Part shown: in pieces, positions 53,827 through 63,090 of the stretch
How positions within the stretch are numbered: the first letter of the stretch is position 1
How the letters are laid out: each line of letters starts with the position of its first letter
Source of the DNA: Glutamicibacter creatinolyticus
Lineage (GTDB): Bacteria; Actinomycetota; Actinomycetes; Actinomycetales; Micrococcaceae
NCBI RefSeq assembly: GCF_006094275.1
Contig: NZ_CP034412.1
Coordinates: 248,001 to 312,000, forward strand
Direction: 5' to 3'
Length of the DNA: 64,000 nt
Position numbers and translations under genes: made by a program
Notes under the pieces: generated by a model
Told to the model about the DNA's origin: nothing
Databases searched by the model: none
The model's input: only the letters and a program-made list of their open reading frames with translations

Positions 53827-54341
53827 GTCCTGCTCCTTCGTCAGCTGTCGTCCTCTACCGGTGATGCTCCGGTCTTGCCGGATCTTGCCGGTGGACTTCC
53901 TCGTGACAACTACTTTTCCCTAGGGGCAAGAGTGTTGGTAGAGGTTATCCAAGGAAAGATCTCCGATTATTGATGGTGTGAGAAGAACTAGTCTTTTTCG
54001 CTTATCTATGAGGTGGATCATGAAGAGCGTGCGATTTTTGAGGATTCAACCCAGAAGAATCGGCAAATTATAGATTTCAGGGTTTTTTGCAAGCGCAACG
54101 TGGTGCGATTCGTGGATAAGAGGGAACCGCTTGCAGTGGTGGTACAGAACTGCGCGCAAGAAGCCGCCCGGAAGTTTGCGATGTGTCGGAACTCCAAAAA
54201 GCCTCCCGGCTATACAACCGAGGTATAGCGAATGCATGGCCATGCAGTGGGATGGGTGGGCAATTCCGAGCATAGACGGCCCTTATTCCCAGGCGCGTGC
54301 TTAACTCCGAGTGCGGGTTCGCAGGGGTAGCGAGGTGCTGT
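53827..54341. other. Upstream region of aceA
   Basis: 515 bp without a convincing gene. It holds the aceA promoter and, at 54172-54181, the sequence AAGTTTGCGA, plus TTTTTTGCAAG near 54081, both partly like the RamB box (core TTTGCAAA) known from C. glutamicum. A small rightward frame at 54013-54228 has no family resemblance. No RNA gene seen. Confidence 0.35.
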
Positions 54342-54947
54342 TTACCCGTTTCGGTCCAGAGAAACGACGGCGAGCGTCCCCCGCCCGTGTAATCTAACGC
54401 CTTCTGACTCGCTACCAATGACCGTGTCACGCAACATCATGCGCGACTCGTTATCGGCGGTATTCACGATGGCCTGTCCTTGGATGAGGACGCCGAGTTG
54501 CCCGTCAAATAGATATTGCTCGCGGTTTTTGGACAGTTCGACCAGGCGGACGACACCGCTTACCTTGGATGTGTCATGCGCCAGATGAAGAATCAGCAGT
54601 TGTTCCATGGGGCGGGCGGCTTCGATTGATGACCTATCGGCAAGAGTAAGAGGTCGAAATAATTCGAGGCCTTGACTCTTTCCCTCAACCTTTAGCTGGA
54701 GGAACTCGCCTTCGATAATAGTCACAGTCTGTCGGAGCATTGACGTCTCAAAAATACCAGCGCGTTCTACGGACCGAACCGAAAGAAACCATGATGTCTC
54801 GTCATTCGATGATGGCACTAGTAGTCCCTTCTGGGAGACTGTTCCAGTGGCTATTTGTCGCATGTCCCCCAACTCCCACGACCGCTTTGTGCTGGTGGCA
54901 AGTGGAATGATTGAACCGGGCGTGTATGACGAGACGTTTTCGCTCAT
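54342..54947 (-). CDS. HutD/Ves-like protein
   Basis: 201 residues. The central part (SWFLSVRSVERAGIFETSML, RQTVTIIEGEFLQLKVEG, LELFRPLTL) matches the cupin-like HutD/Ves fold. HutD proteins accompany histidine-utilisation genes and their activity is unknown. No hut genes are next to it. Base composition is less GC-rich than the neighbouring aceA. Confidence 0.6.
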   Translation of the reverse strand: MSENVSSYTPGSIIPLATSTKRSWELGDMRQIATGTVSQKGLLVPSSNDETSWFLSVRSVERAGIFETSMLRQTVTIIEGEFLQLKVEGKSQGLELFRPLTLADRSSIEAARPMEQLLILHLAHDTSKVSGVVRLVELSKNREQYLFDGQLGVLIQGQAIVNTADNESRMMLRDTVIGSESEGVRLHGRGTLAVVSLDRNG

Positions 54948-55241
54948 GGTACGAGTCTAAGGGTCGTAGTTTGAGTCGGGGCATCGGCGGTGAACGACAA
55001 AGAAGCGCACACGCAGAGATCTCCGGCACCTTAGGTTTCCGGCCTACTCGATGCGGACTCGGTCCTAAAGGACTCACGAGGCGAAGACTATAAGCGTGTT
55101 CCGGTTTTCCAGGACCTGGAGCTCCTGCCATGAGTCATCTTGTAATTTCAGGGATTCTTTGACGGCGTACGCACCGCAGATATTCAAGGACGGCAACGAA
55201 ATTACCAAAGGCTGGAAAGTATCTCAGTTCTTTCCTAGACT

Positions 55242-56738
55242 GTGCGTGTGACGACTACCACATGGAGCGGGCAGGTTCCCGGTGAATCAGACGATTCCGA
55301 ACGTGCAGAGCTAGATTCCATCGCGCTTGGACGAAGGATTCGGCACCTTCGGAAGCAAAAGGGCTTCACCCTCGATGATGTTTCCGGACTCGTGGATACA
55401 GCACCCAGCCAGCTGTCGCTCATTGAAAACGGCAAACGGGAACCGAAGCTTTCACTTCTCAGAACTTTGGCCCGAGCCCTAGAAGTCGGTATCGATGACC
55501 TTCTTGGTACTGAGCCGCCCTCCAGAAGGGCAGCACTCGAAATCGAACTGGAGCGGGCTCAGCGAGGGCCCTTATATCAATCGTTGGGCCTGCCGACGGT
55601 CCGCGTTAGCAGCACGCTATCCATGGATGTGCTGGAATCCTTGGTGGGGCTGCAACGAGAACTGGAACGACGACTTAATGAACAAGCAGCGACACCGGAG
55701 GAGGCGCGGCGGGCGAACACCAAACTTCGTGAGGAAATGCGGCAACGAAACAACTACTTCCCGTCCTTAGAGGAAGAAGCCAGCTCGTTGCTGAAAGCAA
55801 TCGGCCAAACCGAGGGACCGCTGTCAACACATCAGATTACCGATATCGCAAGTCACCTGGGCTTTACACTCCACAATGTGTCTGACCTCCCTCACTCGAC
55901 ACGATCCGTAACCGACCTGAAAAACAAGCGCATTTACTTGACGCAGTCGTCTCGATCGGAGTTCAGCACACGTTCGGTCCTTCTGCAGGCTTTCGGACAT
56001 CAGGTACTTGGGCATCAAACGCCGAAGGACTACGCCGAATTTCTGAGACAACGAGTTTCTACCAATTACTTTGCTGCAGCGCTGATGATGCCCGAAAAAG
56101 CTACTGTCGATTTTCTGCAACGCGCAAAGGAAGCCCGCGAAATCGCAGTGGAAGATATCCGGGACGCTTTTGCTGTTTCCTACGAGACGGCAGCTCACCG
56201 TTTCACCAATCTTGCGACAGAACATCTGGGAATTCCGGTGCATTTCCAGAAGGTGCACGAGTCAGGAATCATTCACAAGGCGTATGAGAATGACGGCGTG
56301 AATTTTCCGCAGGATCACATTGGCGCGATCGAAGGACAGTCGGTGTGCCGGTACTGGACCAGCCGAGAAGTTTTTAACGTTCCAGACCAGTTCAGTGCAT
56401 TTAACCAATACACGGATACGATTGCAGGAACGTTCTGGTGCACGGCGCGTACCGAGCGTTCGACCAGCGGCCGATTCTCGCTGAGTATCGGGGTTCCATA
56501 TGTCCATGTCAAATGGTTTCGCGGCCGCGATACAACTGAGCGATCAACTTCAACCTGCCCAGACCCTTCCTGTTGTCGTAGGCCCCCTCACGATCTGCAG
56601 CAAGAATGGGCAGGGCAGGCATGGCCAAGCGCCCGAGCTCAGACTCATCTTTTGGCAGCGATGCCGCAGGGCGCATTCCCCGGTGTTGATGAAACAGAGG
56701 TTTACGCCTTCCTCCATCATCATGCGCAAATCAAGTGA
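55242..56738 (+). CDS. RamB-type XRE regulator of acetate metabolism
   Basis: 498 residues: an XRE helix-turn-helix (IRHLRKQKGFTLDDVSGLVD, then APSQLSLIENGKREPKLSLL), a long linker and a C-terminal ImmA/IrrE-like metallopeptidase-related and short-chain-fatty-acid-regulator domain, with CRYWTSREVFNVPD and CPDPSCC near the end. RamB in C. glutamicum represses aceA, aceB and pta-ack, and the neighbouring genes here fit. A leaderless start at GTG 55248 is equally possible, since TAGACT ends 7 nt before it. The gene is not adjacent to the aceA promoter (a HutD-like gene lies between). Confidence 0.85.
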   Translation: MRVTTTTWSGQVPGESDDSERAELDSIALGRRIRHLRKQKGFTLDDVSGLVDTAPSQLSLIENGKREPKLSLLRTLARALEVGIDDLLGTEPPSRRAALEIELERAQRGPLYQSLGLPTVRVSSTLSMDVLESLVGLQRELERRLNEQAATPEEARRANTKLREEMRQRNNYFPSLEEEASSLLKAIGQTEGPLSTHQITDIASHLGFTLHNVSDLPHSTRSVTDLKNKRIYLTQSSRSEFSTRSVLLQAFGHQVLGHQTPKDYAEFLRQRVSTNYFAAALMMPEKATVDFLQRAKEAREIAVEDIRDAFAVSYETAAHRFTNLATEHLGIPVHFQKVHESGIIHKAYENDGVNFPQDHIGAIEGQSVCRYWTSREVFNVPDQFSAFNQYTDTIAGTFWCTARTERSTSGRFSLSIGVPYVHVKWFRGRDTTERSTSTCPDPSCCRRPPHDLQQEWAGQAWPSARAQTHLLAAMPQGAFPGVDETEVYAFLHHHAQIK

Positions 56739-56777
56739 CCTAGCACCGTCAGAAATCTCGTTAGAAGGAAGTGAAGC

Positions 56778-57677
56778 TTGAAGTATGTAATCGGTTGTAC
56801 CGATGATGAACGGGGACGAGCCGCGATTTCGCTGGCTTTGACCTTGGCCCGTTCCCTGGCTGAGCTTGATCAGGTGGAGCTGGAACTTGTGCACATCATT
56901 CACGGTGTCTCCCCGGAAGATGCGTCTACCCAGAGCGAGAAGGTGTTTCAGCAGTACCAGCTTGAAACTGCGCAAACATGGATGAAGAGGTCCTTGGATC
57001 TGATACCTTCGTCGATAAACGCTCGGACCCGGGTCCGTTTCGCGGACTCGATGGCTCAAGGGCTGTTGGAGAGTGTTTCCAGTTTTAACGCTGACCTGGT
57101 CGTTATTGGCGCAGCGAGTCATGGCCCACTGCGGCGTTTTACTGTCGGAAGTGTTGCCAATGCCCTTCTGCATTCATCACCGGTTCCGGTGGCTTTGGCA
57201 CCAACAGGGTATCTTCCGCCGCGTCACCTCACACGTTTTACCTGCGGTGTGGGGCTGCGTTCCGGATCTGATGCCGTCTTAGACGTAGCCGTTGAAGCCG
57301 CAGCATTACGCCATGTTCCGTTGCGTCTCGTGTCGTTGGTTGCCTTGGATCTCAGCGCCGCGCGTAAAGTTGGCAATTTGCAACAACGAGCGCAGGCGCA
57401 TGCCACACGAATGCTCAATCAGGCCGTGGCGGCCGTAGCCCATCGAACTCTCGTAACTGCCGAAGTGGCTCAGGGAAAGACGATTGAGGCGGCTATTGAG
57501 CAGTTGGAATGGGACGAATCCGAAATTGTTCTCATCGGTTCCAGCCGTCTGGCCGAGCGGAGCACGATTTTCATGGGAACAACCGCCAACAAAATGCTCC
57601 GGGCTCTTCCTGTGCCCATGGTGGTAGTTCCCCGGTACCACCTGAGCAGAAATTCCACGCACTCAATCCAGCTCTGA
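56778..57677 (+). CDS. Tandem UspA universal stress protein
   Basis: 299 residues with two UspA domains. Both carry the nucleotide-binding motif: VVIGAASHGPLRRFTVGSVA in the first and VLIGSSRLAERSTIFMGTTA in the second. A TTG start is used with GAAGGAAG upstream. It lies between ramB and the MocR regulator gene on the same strand, 11 bp before the latter, so it may be co-transcribed with it. The role is likely stress or energy signalling. Confidence 0.9.
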   Translation: MKYVIGCTDDERGRAAISLALTLARSLAELDQVELELVHIIHGVSPEDASTQSEKVFQQYQLETAQTWMKRSLDLIPSSINARTRVRFADSMAQGLLESVSSFNADLVVIGAASHGPLRRFTVGSVANALLHSSPVPVALAPTGYLPPRHLTRFTCGVGLRSGSDAVLDVAVEAAALRHVPLRLVSLVALDLSAARKVGNLQQRAQAHATRMLNQAVAAVAHRTLVTAEVAQGKTIEAAIEQLEWDESEIVLIGSSRLAERSTIFMGTTANKMLRALPVPMVVVPRYHLSRNSTHSIQL

Positions 57678-57688
57678 GTGACGCTGAC

Positions 57689-59197
57689 ATGACGAATAAC
57701 TCTCAGAAACCTGCTCCTGAAGTGTATGAGCAGATTCTTGCCCCAATCTCGATCAGTTCCGAGGTCGGAGAGCCGCTTTACCGGCAGTTGCGTCGAGCTC
57801 TAGAGCATCAGATCCGCGTGGGCGGCTTTGCTCCAGACGCTCCTCTGCCCTCTTCCAGGGAGCTTTCACGCGAGCTCGGGTTGTCACGAAACACAGTAAA
57901 TGCGGCCTTCCAGGAGTTGCTGGCCTGTGGAATCATAGAATCCCACGCTCGACGCGGCTATTTCATCAATGCCCAGATCTTAGACGCCTCTGCGCCTTTG
58001 CCCCACAACGCGGTTGTTGGCCCCACGGCCATCGACTGGAGTCAGCACATTCGTCCGCGCGTAGGCGCAGACAGGCCCGAAATCACCAAGGTAAGCAATT
58101 GGCGAGAACACCGCTATCCGTTTGTCGCCGGGCAGGTTGACGAACGCGATTTCCCGCGTTTGGCATGGGCTCGTGCATTGCGGGATGCACTGGATCCACC
58201 ACACTTGCATTACTCCTTACGCGACTCTGTCGATGAGGATGACCCTTACCTAATTGATGTTCTGTGCCGCAGAGTGCTACCGTCCCGCGGGATTGTTGCC
58301 GAGCCCAAGAACGTACTTATAACCGCGGGTTCGCAACAAGGACTAGATCTTCTGGCCCAGACGATCATGGATAGCCGCTCAACAGTTGCCGTGGAGGATC
58401 CTGGCTACGTGGACGCTCGTCATACTTTCGCACGTACTGGAGCTGAACTGCGCCCTCTGGACGTAGATGAACATGGGCTGATCCCGCCAGAATCATTTGC
58501 TGGTTTGGACGCACTCTACTTGACCCCAAGCCACCACAGTCCAACGAATGTGACACTCAGCGTTAGTCGTCGCAGAACTATTTTGGATGCGACACTTGCA
58601 AGCGGAACCTTGGTAATCGAGGACGACTACGACAGCGAGTTTCGGTATCGGGGAAAACCCACTCCGGCGTTGAAAGCTCTACCTAATTCGGCGCACGTCG
58701 TTTATCTGGGATCCTTCACCAAGTTTCTCGCTCCGGGGCTTCGCATGGGGTACATAGTTGGTGACCCCGTGATCATTGCTGAGTTGAGAAGCCAACGGCG
58801 ATACCGCATCCGCCATATCGCCGGGCATCCCCAGCGCGCCATGGCGATGCTGATTGACTCTGGGCAGTACCATCGAACAATTTCGCGGCGGCGCACGCAA
58901 CTCCAGCGGAAATGGCGCTTGCTTGTCGAAGCACTTGAAAAGTACCTCCCCTGGGACGTGTCGGCTCCACCCGGAGGAGTCAGCGTGTGGATTAGGGGGC
59001 CGCAGGAATTGGATTGCATCGAACTTCAAGCGGCGTGCCTGAGGGAAGGAGTCGTCATCGAACGCGGTGACGTGTTCTTTGACGATCCGTCTACTCACCG
59101 GAATTTTTTCAGACTCGGGTTTGCCGCAATCGACGCAGCGGCCATAGAACCGGGGATAAGACGACTGGCGAAAATCGTTCACGGCCTCGGCCTATAG
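57689..59197 (+). CDS. MocR/TauR-type regulator (GntR DNA-binding domain fused to aminotransferase fold)
   Basis: 502 residues. The N-terminal GntR winged helix is at about 30-95 (PLYRQLRRALEHQIRVGGFA, then LPSSRELSRELGLSRNTVNA). The rest is a class I aminotransferase-like domain with NVLITAGSQQGLDLLAQ, VIEDDYDSEFRYRG and the PLP Lys in YLGSFTKFLAPGLRMGY. MocR proteins sense PLP adducts of amino compounds and control adjacent genes; TauR of Rhodobacter, which activates taurine genes, belongs here. Its neighbours are alanine racemase and a Tpa-like aminotransferase, which suits such a role. Confidence 0.9.
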   Translation: MTNNSQKPAPEVYEQILAPISISSEVGEPLYRQLRRALEHQIRVGGFAPDAPLPSSRELSRELGLSRNTVNAAFQELLACGIIESHARRGYFINAQILDASAPLPHNAVVGPTAIDWSQHIRPRVGADRPEITKVSNWREHRYPFVAGQVDERDFPRLAWARALRDALDPPHLHYSLRDSVDEDDPYLIDVLCRRVLPSRGIVAEPKNVLITAGSQQGLDLLAQTIMDSRSTVAVEDPGYVDARHTFARTGAELRPLDVDEHGLIPPESFAGLDALYLTPSHHSPTNVTLSVSRRRTILDATLASGTLVIEDDYDSEFRYRGKPTPALKALPNSAHVVYLGSFTKFLAPGLRMGYIVGDPVIIAELRSQRRYRIRHIAGHPQRAMAMLIDSGQYHRTISRRRTQLQRKWRLLVEALEKYLPWDVSAPPGGVSVWIRGPQELDCIELQAACLREGVVIERGDVFFDDPSTHRNFFRLGFAAIDAAAIEPGIRRLAKIVHGLGL

Positions 59198-59307
59198 ACC
59201 TTCTTACCGCTGGTTCTTGGAAAACCAGTGCGATCTGGGTCTAGGGCCGCGAGTCTGCTTCGGCGACAGTAGTTGGGAAGGTACCCGAGTGTGTAAAGGA
59301 GCACGCT

Positions 59308-60498
59308 ATGACCGCCCAACAAGAAGCCGCGTTTGCGGCTAAACCCGAGGCCCAATATGGGCGTGGACAGCGAAATGCCGATATCGATTTGGCTGCCATC
59401 AGCAAAAACGTTTCTCTTCTGAGCCAGTTTGCCGCGCAATCCAAGGTGATGGCCGTGCTAAAAGCCGATGCCTATGGTCATGGGTTGATTCCCTCGGCCG
59501 AGGCTGCGTTGCGGGGTGGCGCGGATTTCCTGGGGACTGCCGTTCTGGAGGAGGCGTTCGCCCTGCGAGACGCGGGTATCGAGGCGCCGGTTTTCGCATG
59601 GCTGGCGGCACCAGGCGCAGATTTTGTCACCGCACTCTCCAAGCAGATCGATGTAGCGGCTTACAACATCGAACAGCTAGCAGAAATCATCAAAGCCTCC
59701 CGAGAAGCCGGAGCCACTGCCCGTATTCACCTGAAAATCGACACCGGCATGTGGCGGGGTGGCGCCGACGCAGCGTCATGGCCTCAATTATGCGCAGCCG
59801 CCCGCCGTGCAGAAGCTAACGGTGTTGTCCGCATCGTCGGGGTATGGTCCCATCTGGCTTGTGCCGATGAACCCGGGCATCCTTCCATCGACGCTCAGCT
59901 TTCCAACTTTCGTCGAGCAATAGCCGTCGCACGAGATCTGGGGCTCAGACCAGAGCTTTGCCATATTGCAAATTCTGCCGCAACCCTCTCCCGCCCCGAT
60001 GCCCATTTCGACATGGTGCGCACCGGCCTAGCCGTCTATGGCATCAACCCATTGCCCCGTGAAGCCCGAACTTCACGGATGCAACTACAGCCCGCCATGA
60101 GATTGAGCGCGAAGATCGTGAACGTGAAGCCAGCGCCTGCTGGAGCACCTGTCAGCTACGGGGCGACCGAGAAAACCGCTCGAGCCACGCGGCTGGCTGT
60201 CGTGCCTCTTGGGTACGCAGATGGTGTGGTTCGGAGTGCCAGTTCAAGGGGACCTGTGCGCATCGGGGACGAGCACTTCCGCGTTATAGGGCGCATTTGC
60301 ATGGACCAGTTCGTGGTCGACGTGGGCGACTACGCGATCCAGGCGGGAGACGAAGCCGTTCTCTTCGGTTCTGCACAAGATGGCGAACCAACAGTTGAGC
60401 ATTGGGCGGAAGCCGCAGGAACCATACCCTATGAGATCCTCACGGGCATTGGCGCAAGAGTCCCACGAAACTATCGAGATTCAACATCTGGTACCTAA
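59308..60498 (+). CDS. Alanine racemase
   Basis: 396 residues. The PLP-binding KADAYGHG puts Lys52 in the active site. Other family marks are HLKIDTGMWRGGA, WSHLACADEPGHPSIDAQL, ANSAATLSRPDAHFDMVRTG and GYADGVVRSASSRGPVRIGD. It interconverts L- and D-alanine. GGAGCACGCT precedes the ATG. Its position between the regulator and the aminotransferase suggests it is a catabolic paralogue for alanine recycling rather than the cell-wall enzyme; that is inference. Confidence 0.9.
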   Translation: MTAQQEAAFAAKPEAQYGRGQRNADIDLAAISKNVSLLSQFAAQSKVMAVLKADAYGHGLIPSAEAALRGGADFLGTAVLEEAFALRDAGIEAPVFAWLAAPGADFVTALSKQIDVAAYNIEQLAEIIKASREAGATARIHLKIDTGMWRGGADAASWPQLCAAARRAEANGVVRIVGVWSHLACADEPGHPSIDAQLSNFRRAIAVARDLGLRPELCHIANSAATLSRPDAHFDMVRTGLAVYGINPLPREARTSRMQLQPAMRLSAKIVNVKPAPAGAPVSYGATEKTARATRLAVVPLGYADGVVRSASSRGPVRIGDEHFRVIGRICMDQFVVDVGDYAIQAGDEAVLFGSAQDGEPTVEHWAEAAGTIPYEILTGIGARVPRNYRDSTSGT

Positions 60499-60577
60499 AA
60501 ACTGGCTCCATTGTGGCTCTGGGAAAGGACCCAGCGACAAGGCAGAGTGATATTCACCACATCAAATCTTGGTAGTT

Positions 60578-60592
60578 GTTAGTGAATCTAAC
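60578..60592. promoter_or_regulatory. Dyads upstream of the aminotransferase gene
   Basis: GTTAG-N5-CTAAC at 60578-60592 is a perfect dyad. A second, GTGA-N3-TCAC, lies at 60547-60557. Both are in the 130-bp gap between alr and the aminotransferase, 37-80 bp before its start. They are candidates for the MocR-type regulator's binding site; not tested. Confidence 0.35.
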
Positions 60593-60628
60593 GCTGGCAG
60601 GATCAGATCTTCATCAAGGAGGAAAGCA

Positions 60629-62023
60629 ATGACCGCTTCAGACATCCGCAATCGTGCCCAGCAGCACCTCTACCCGCACTTCACTGCCGGCCAGGTGTGG
60701 AATGACAAGAATCTGCCGATTATCGTCAAGGGCGAAGGAAGCTACTTATTCGACGAGTCCGGGGAACGCTACCTCGATGGCTTGGCAGGGCTTTTCTGCG
60801 CGAACATCGGTCATGGTCGACAGGATATTCCGAAGGCCGCCTATGAGCAGATGTCCGAACTGGCCTACTGGACGAACTGGGGTTCAGCTCACCCTGCAGC
60901 GGTGGAGGCAGCGACTCGTATTGCCAACTTGGCTCCGGGTGACCTGGATGTAACGTTCTTCGTCAACTCCGGCTCTGAGGCCGTGGAATCGGCGATCAAG
61001 TTCGCGCGCCAGTACCACCGCAGCCAGGGGCAGCCCGAGCGAACCAAGATCATTGCTCGCAACATGGCCTACCACGGCACCACCCTCGGTGCGCTGGCAG
61101 TAACGGGAATCCCGGCCTACAAGGAACCTTTCGGCAACTTGATGCCCGGTGTGTTCCATGTTCCAAATACTCTGGGAGAAACGATTCCAGAAGGCGGAAG
61201 CGCCGCAGACCTGCCCTCGGTTCAAGCGATTCGGCAGGTCATTGAGGAGCAGGGCGGTCACACGATCGCGGCCTTGTTCGCCGAACCAGTTCAGAACTCC
61301 CGCGGTGCCTTGGTGCCCCCGGCCGGCTACTGGCAGGAACTGCGAAAGATCTGTGATGAGCATGGAATCCTGCTGGTGGCGGACGAAGTCATCACGGGCT
61401 TCGGTCGACTGGGCGAGTGGTTCGGCAGCATCAAGTTTGATGTGGTCCCTGACATGATTACCTTTGCAAAGGGATCCACAAGTGGCTATGCGCCACTCGG
61501 GGGAGTGATCATTCGCAAGCCGCTGGCCGATGGCATGCTCGCCAGTCCGCAGGCGGGGATCTTCACACATGGCGCCACCTGGGGCGGTCACCCCGTGTCG
61601 ACTGCCGTGGCCGTGGCCAACCTGGATGCTCTGAAGGAAGAGAACATTACAGGCAACGTTCGTAGCCTCGAGCCTTACTTCCAGAATGGACTGAACCAGC
61701 TGGTCGATGCCCATTCGAGCATCCGAGAATACCGAGGTGCGGGATTCTTCTATGCAATCGAACTGATGGGTGACCGGAACACTGGACGAGAACTGACTGA
61801 GGAAGAATCCAAGCACTTGCTGACCCAGGTGATGCCGAAGGCGATGCGGGAAGTCAATCTCATTACTCGCCCGGACAACCGGGGCGCCACCATGCTGGTG
61901 CTCTCCCCGCCGCTGGTCGCCGACCAGGACGTTCTGGATGACTTGCTGGGCAAGGTGGATCATGTGATGAGCGCAGCCGATCAGTACTTGCGCACTAACG
62001 TGCAATCGCTGGCAGGCGTCTAA
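60629..62023 (+). CDS. Class III aminotransferase, probable taurine:pyruvate aminotransferase
   Basis: 464 residues. PLP Lys281 lies in MITFAKGSTSGYAPLGG and Asp252 in LLVADEVITGFGRLG. The N-terminus YLDGLAGLFCANIGHGRQDI resembles taurine:pyruvate (Tpa) and omega-aminotransferases. In Tpa the products are sulfoacetaldehyde and L-alanine. Supporting context: a TauR-like regulator and alanine racemase upstream, phosphotransacetylase downstream. Other omega-amino substrates (beta-alanine, GABA, putrescine) are not excluded. The ATG at 60629 has a perfect AAGGAGG 7 nt before it. Confidence 0.78.
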   Translation: MTASDIRNRAQQHLYPHFTAGQVWNDKNLPIIVKGEGSYLFDESGERYLDGLAGLFCANIGHGRQDIPKAAYEQMSELAYWTNWGSAHPAAVEAATRIANLAPGDLDVTFFVNSGSEAVESAIKFARQYHRSQGQPERTKIIARNMAYHGTTLGALAVTGIPAYKEPFGNLMPGVFHVPNTLGETIPEGGSAADLPSVQAIRQVIEEQGGHTIAALFAEPVQNSRGALVPPAGYWQELRKICDEHGILLVADEVITGFGRLGEWFGSIKFDVVPDMITFAKGSTSGYAPLGGVIIRKPLADGMLASPQAGIFTHGATWGGHPVSTAVAVANLDALKEENITGNVRSLEPYFQNGLNQLVDAHSSIREYRGAGFFYAIELMGDRNTGRELTEEESKHLLTQVMPKAMREVNLITRPDNRGATMLVLSPPLVADQDVLDDLLGKVDHVMSAADQYLRTNVQSLAGV

Positions 62024-62050
62024 GCGCGGGACCGCAGGAAGGACCATTCC

Positions 62051-63037
62051 ATGGCCAGCACCATTGTGGATCTCGCCGGCATTGACCAGATGCTTCTACA
62101 GCGTTTCGAACAAGCTCTTGCCTACCGGAACATGCATCGCATCATCTTGCCGGAAGGACAAGATGAACGGATACAGCGCGCTGCGGATATCTTGAGCGGA
62201 CTGGGTGCCCAACCAGTCTTGCTTCAGGCGCCCGCCGCAGCGGTCGGGAACTGTTCGATACGCGAACTGCGCACCTCATCGGTTGAGGAGCACCTGCGTT
62301 CCTCGCTGGAACCACGCGGTGCAGAAGCGGTGGACCAGGCCTTGCAAGACCCGGTGGCGCTGGCCATGGCGAAAGTCGCATGTGGAGAAGGAGAAGCTGT
62401 TGTGGCGGGGGCAACCCTGCCCACGGCAGACATCATGCGTTCCGCATTTCGTGTCGTCGGACCGGCAGAAAAAGGGGCGACCGTATCGTCCTGCTTTCTG
62501 ATGCGCTTGACGTCTGGACAGTATCTTGCCTACGGCGATTGCGCGGTGGTACCCGACCCCGAGGTCGAACAACTGGCTCGGATCGCCATCGATACTGCCG
62601 GTACGTTTCAAGCAATAACAGGCACAACACCTCGGGTTGCAATGCTTTCTTTCTCCACAGCCGGAAGCGCCGAGCATCCGAGTATTAGGACGGTACGTGA
62701 AGCCACGAAATTGGTACGCCAATGGCGCCCCAGCCTATGCGTAGATGGTGAACTTCAGTTTGATGCGGCAGCGGATTCCGCTGTCGCAGCCGCTAAAGCA
62801 CCGCAATCTGAAGTAGCCGGAAGAGCCAACGTGTTTATATTCCCGAACCTGGCGGCCGGGAACATCGGATATAAAATCACTCAGCGGTTAGCCGAAGCGC
62901 AGGCCTATGGGCCGATCCTTCAGGGCCTGGCCGCACCGGTCAATGACTTGTCCCGTGGGGCGAGCGTCTCAGACATCGTAAATGTCTCCCTTATCAGCTT
63001 GGTGCAGTCTCTGCCTTCACCGCCCGCCGAGGCGTGA
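62051..63037 (+). CDS. pta: Phosphate acetyltransferase (short form)
   Basis: 328 residues, the catalytic PTA_PTB domain without the N-terminal regulatory part of long Pta proteins. It converts acetyl phosphate to acetyl-CoA. Marks include MHRIILPEGQDERIQRAADI, AGATLPTADIMRSAFRVVGP, AMLSFSTAGSAEHPSI and a C-terminal IFPNLAAGNIGYKITQRLA. In taurine dissimilation Xsc makes acetyl phosphate from sulfoacetaldehyde and Pta takes it to acetyl-CoA. There is no ackA next to it, which is unlike the usual pta-ackA pair and like the taurine cluster type. It starts 27 bp after the aminotransferase stop. Confidence 0.9.
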   Translation: MASTIVDLAGIDQMLLQRFEQALAYRNMHRIILPEGQDERIQRAADILSGLGAQPVLLQAPAAAVGNCSIRELRTSSVEEHLRSSLEPRGAEAVDQALQDPVALAMAKVACGEGEAVVAGATLPTADIMRSAFRVVGPAEKGATVSSCFLMRLTSGQYLAYGDCAVVPDPEVEQLARIAIDTAGTFQAITGTTPRVAMLSFSTAGSAEHPSIRTVREATKLVRQWRPSLCVDGELQFDAAADSAVAAAKAPQSEVAGRANVFIFPNLAAGNIGYKITQRLAEAQAYGPILQGLAAPVNDLSRGASVSDIVNVSLISLVQSLPSPPAEA

Positions 63038-63090
63038 AGGAGTAAGAGTCAGTCCAAAGAAGTGCAGCACCACTTGAGATCGAGGTAAAA

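Noticed and set aside
54013-54228. 71-codon rightward frame upstream of aceA
   Set aside because: No ribosome site, no recognisable family and irregular composition; it lies in the aceA control region.
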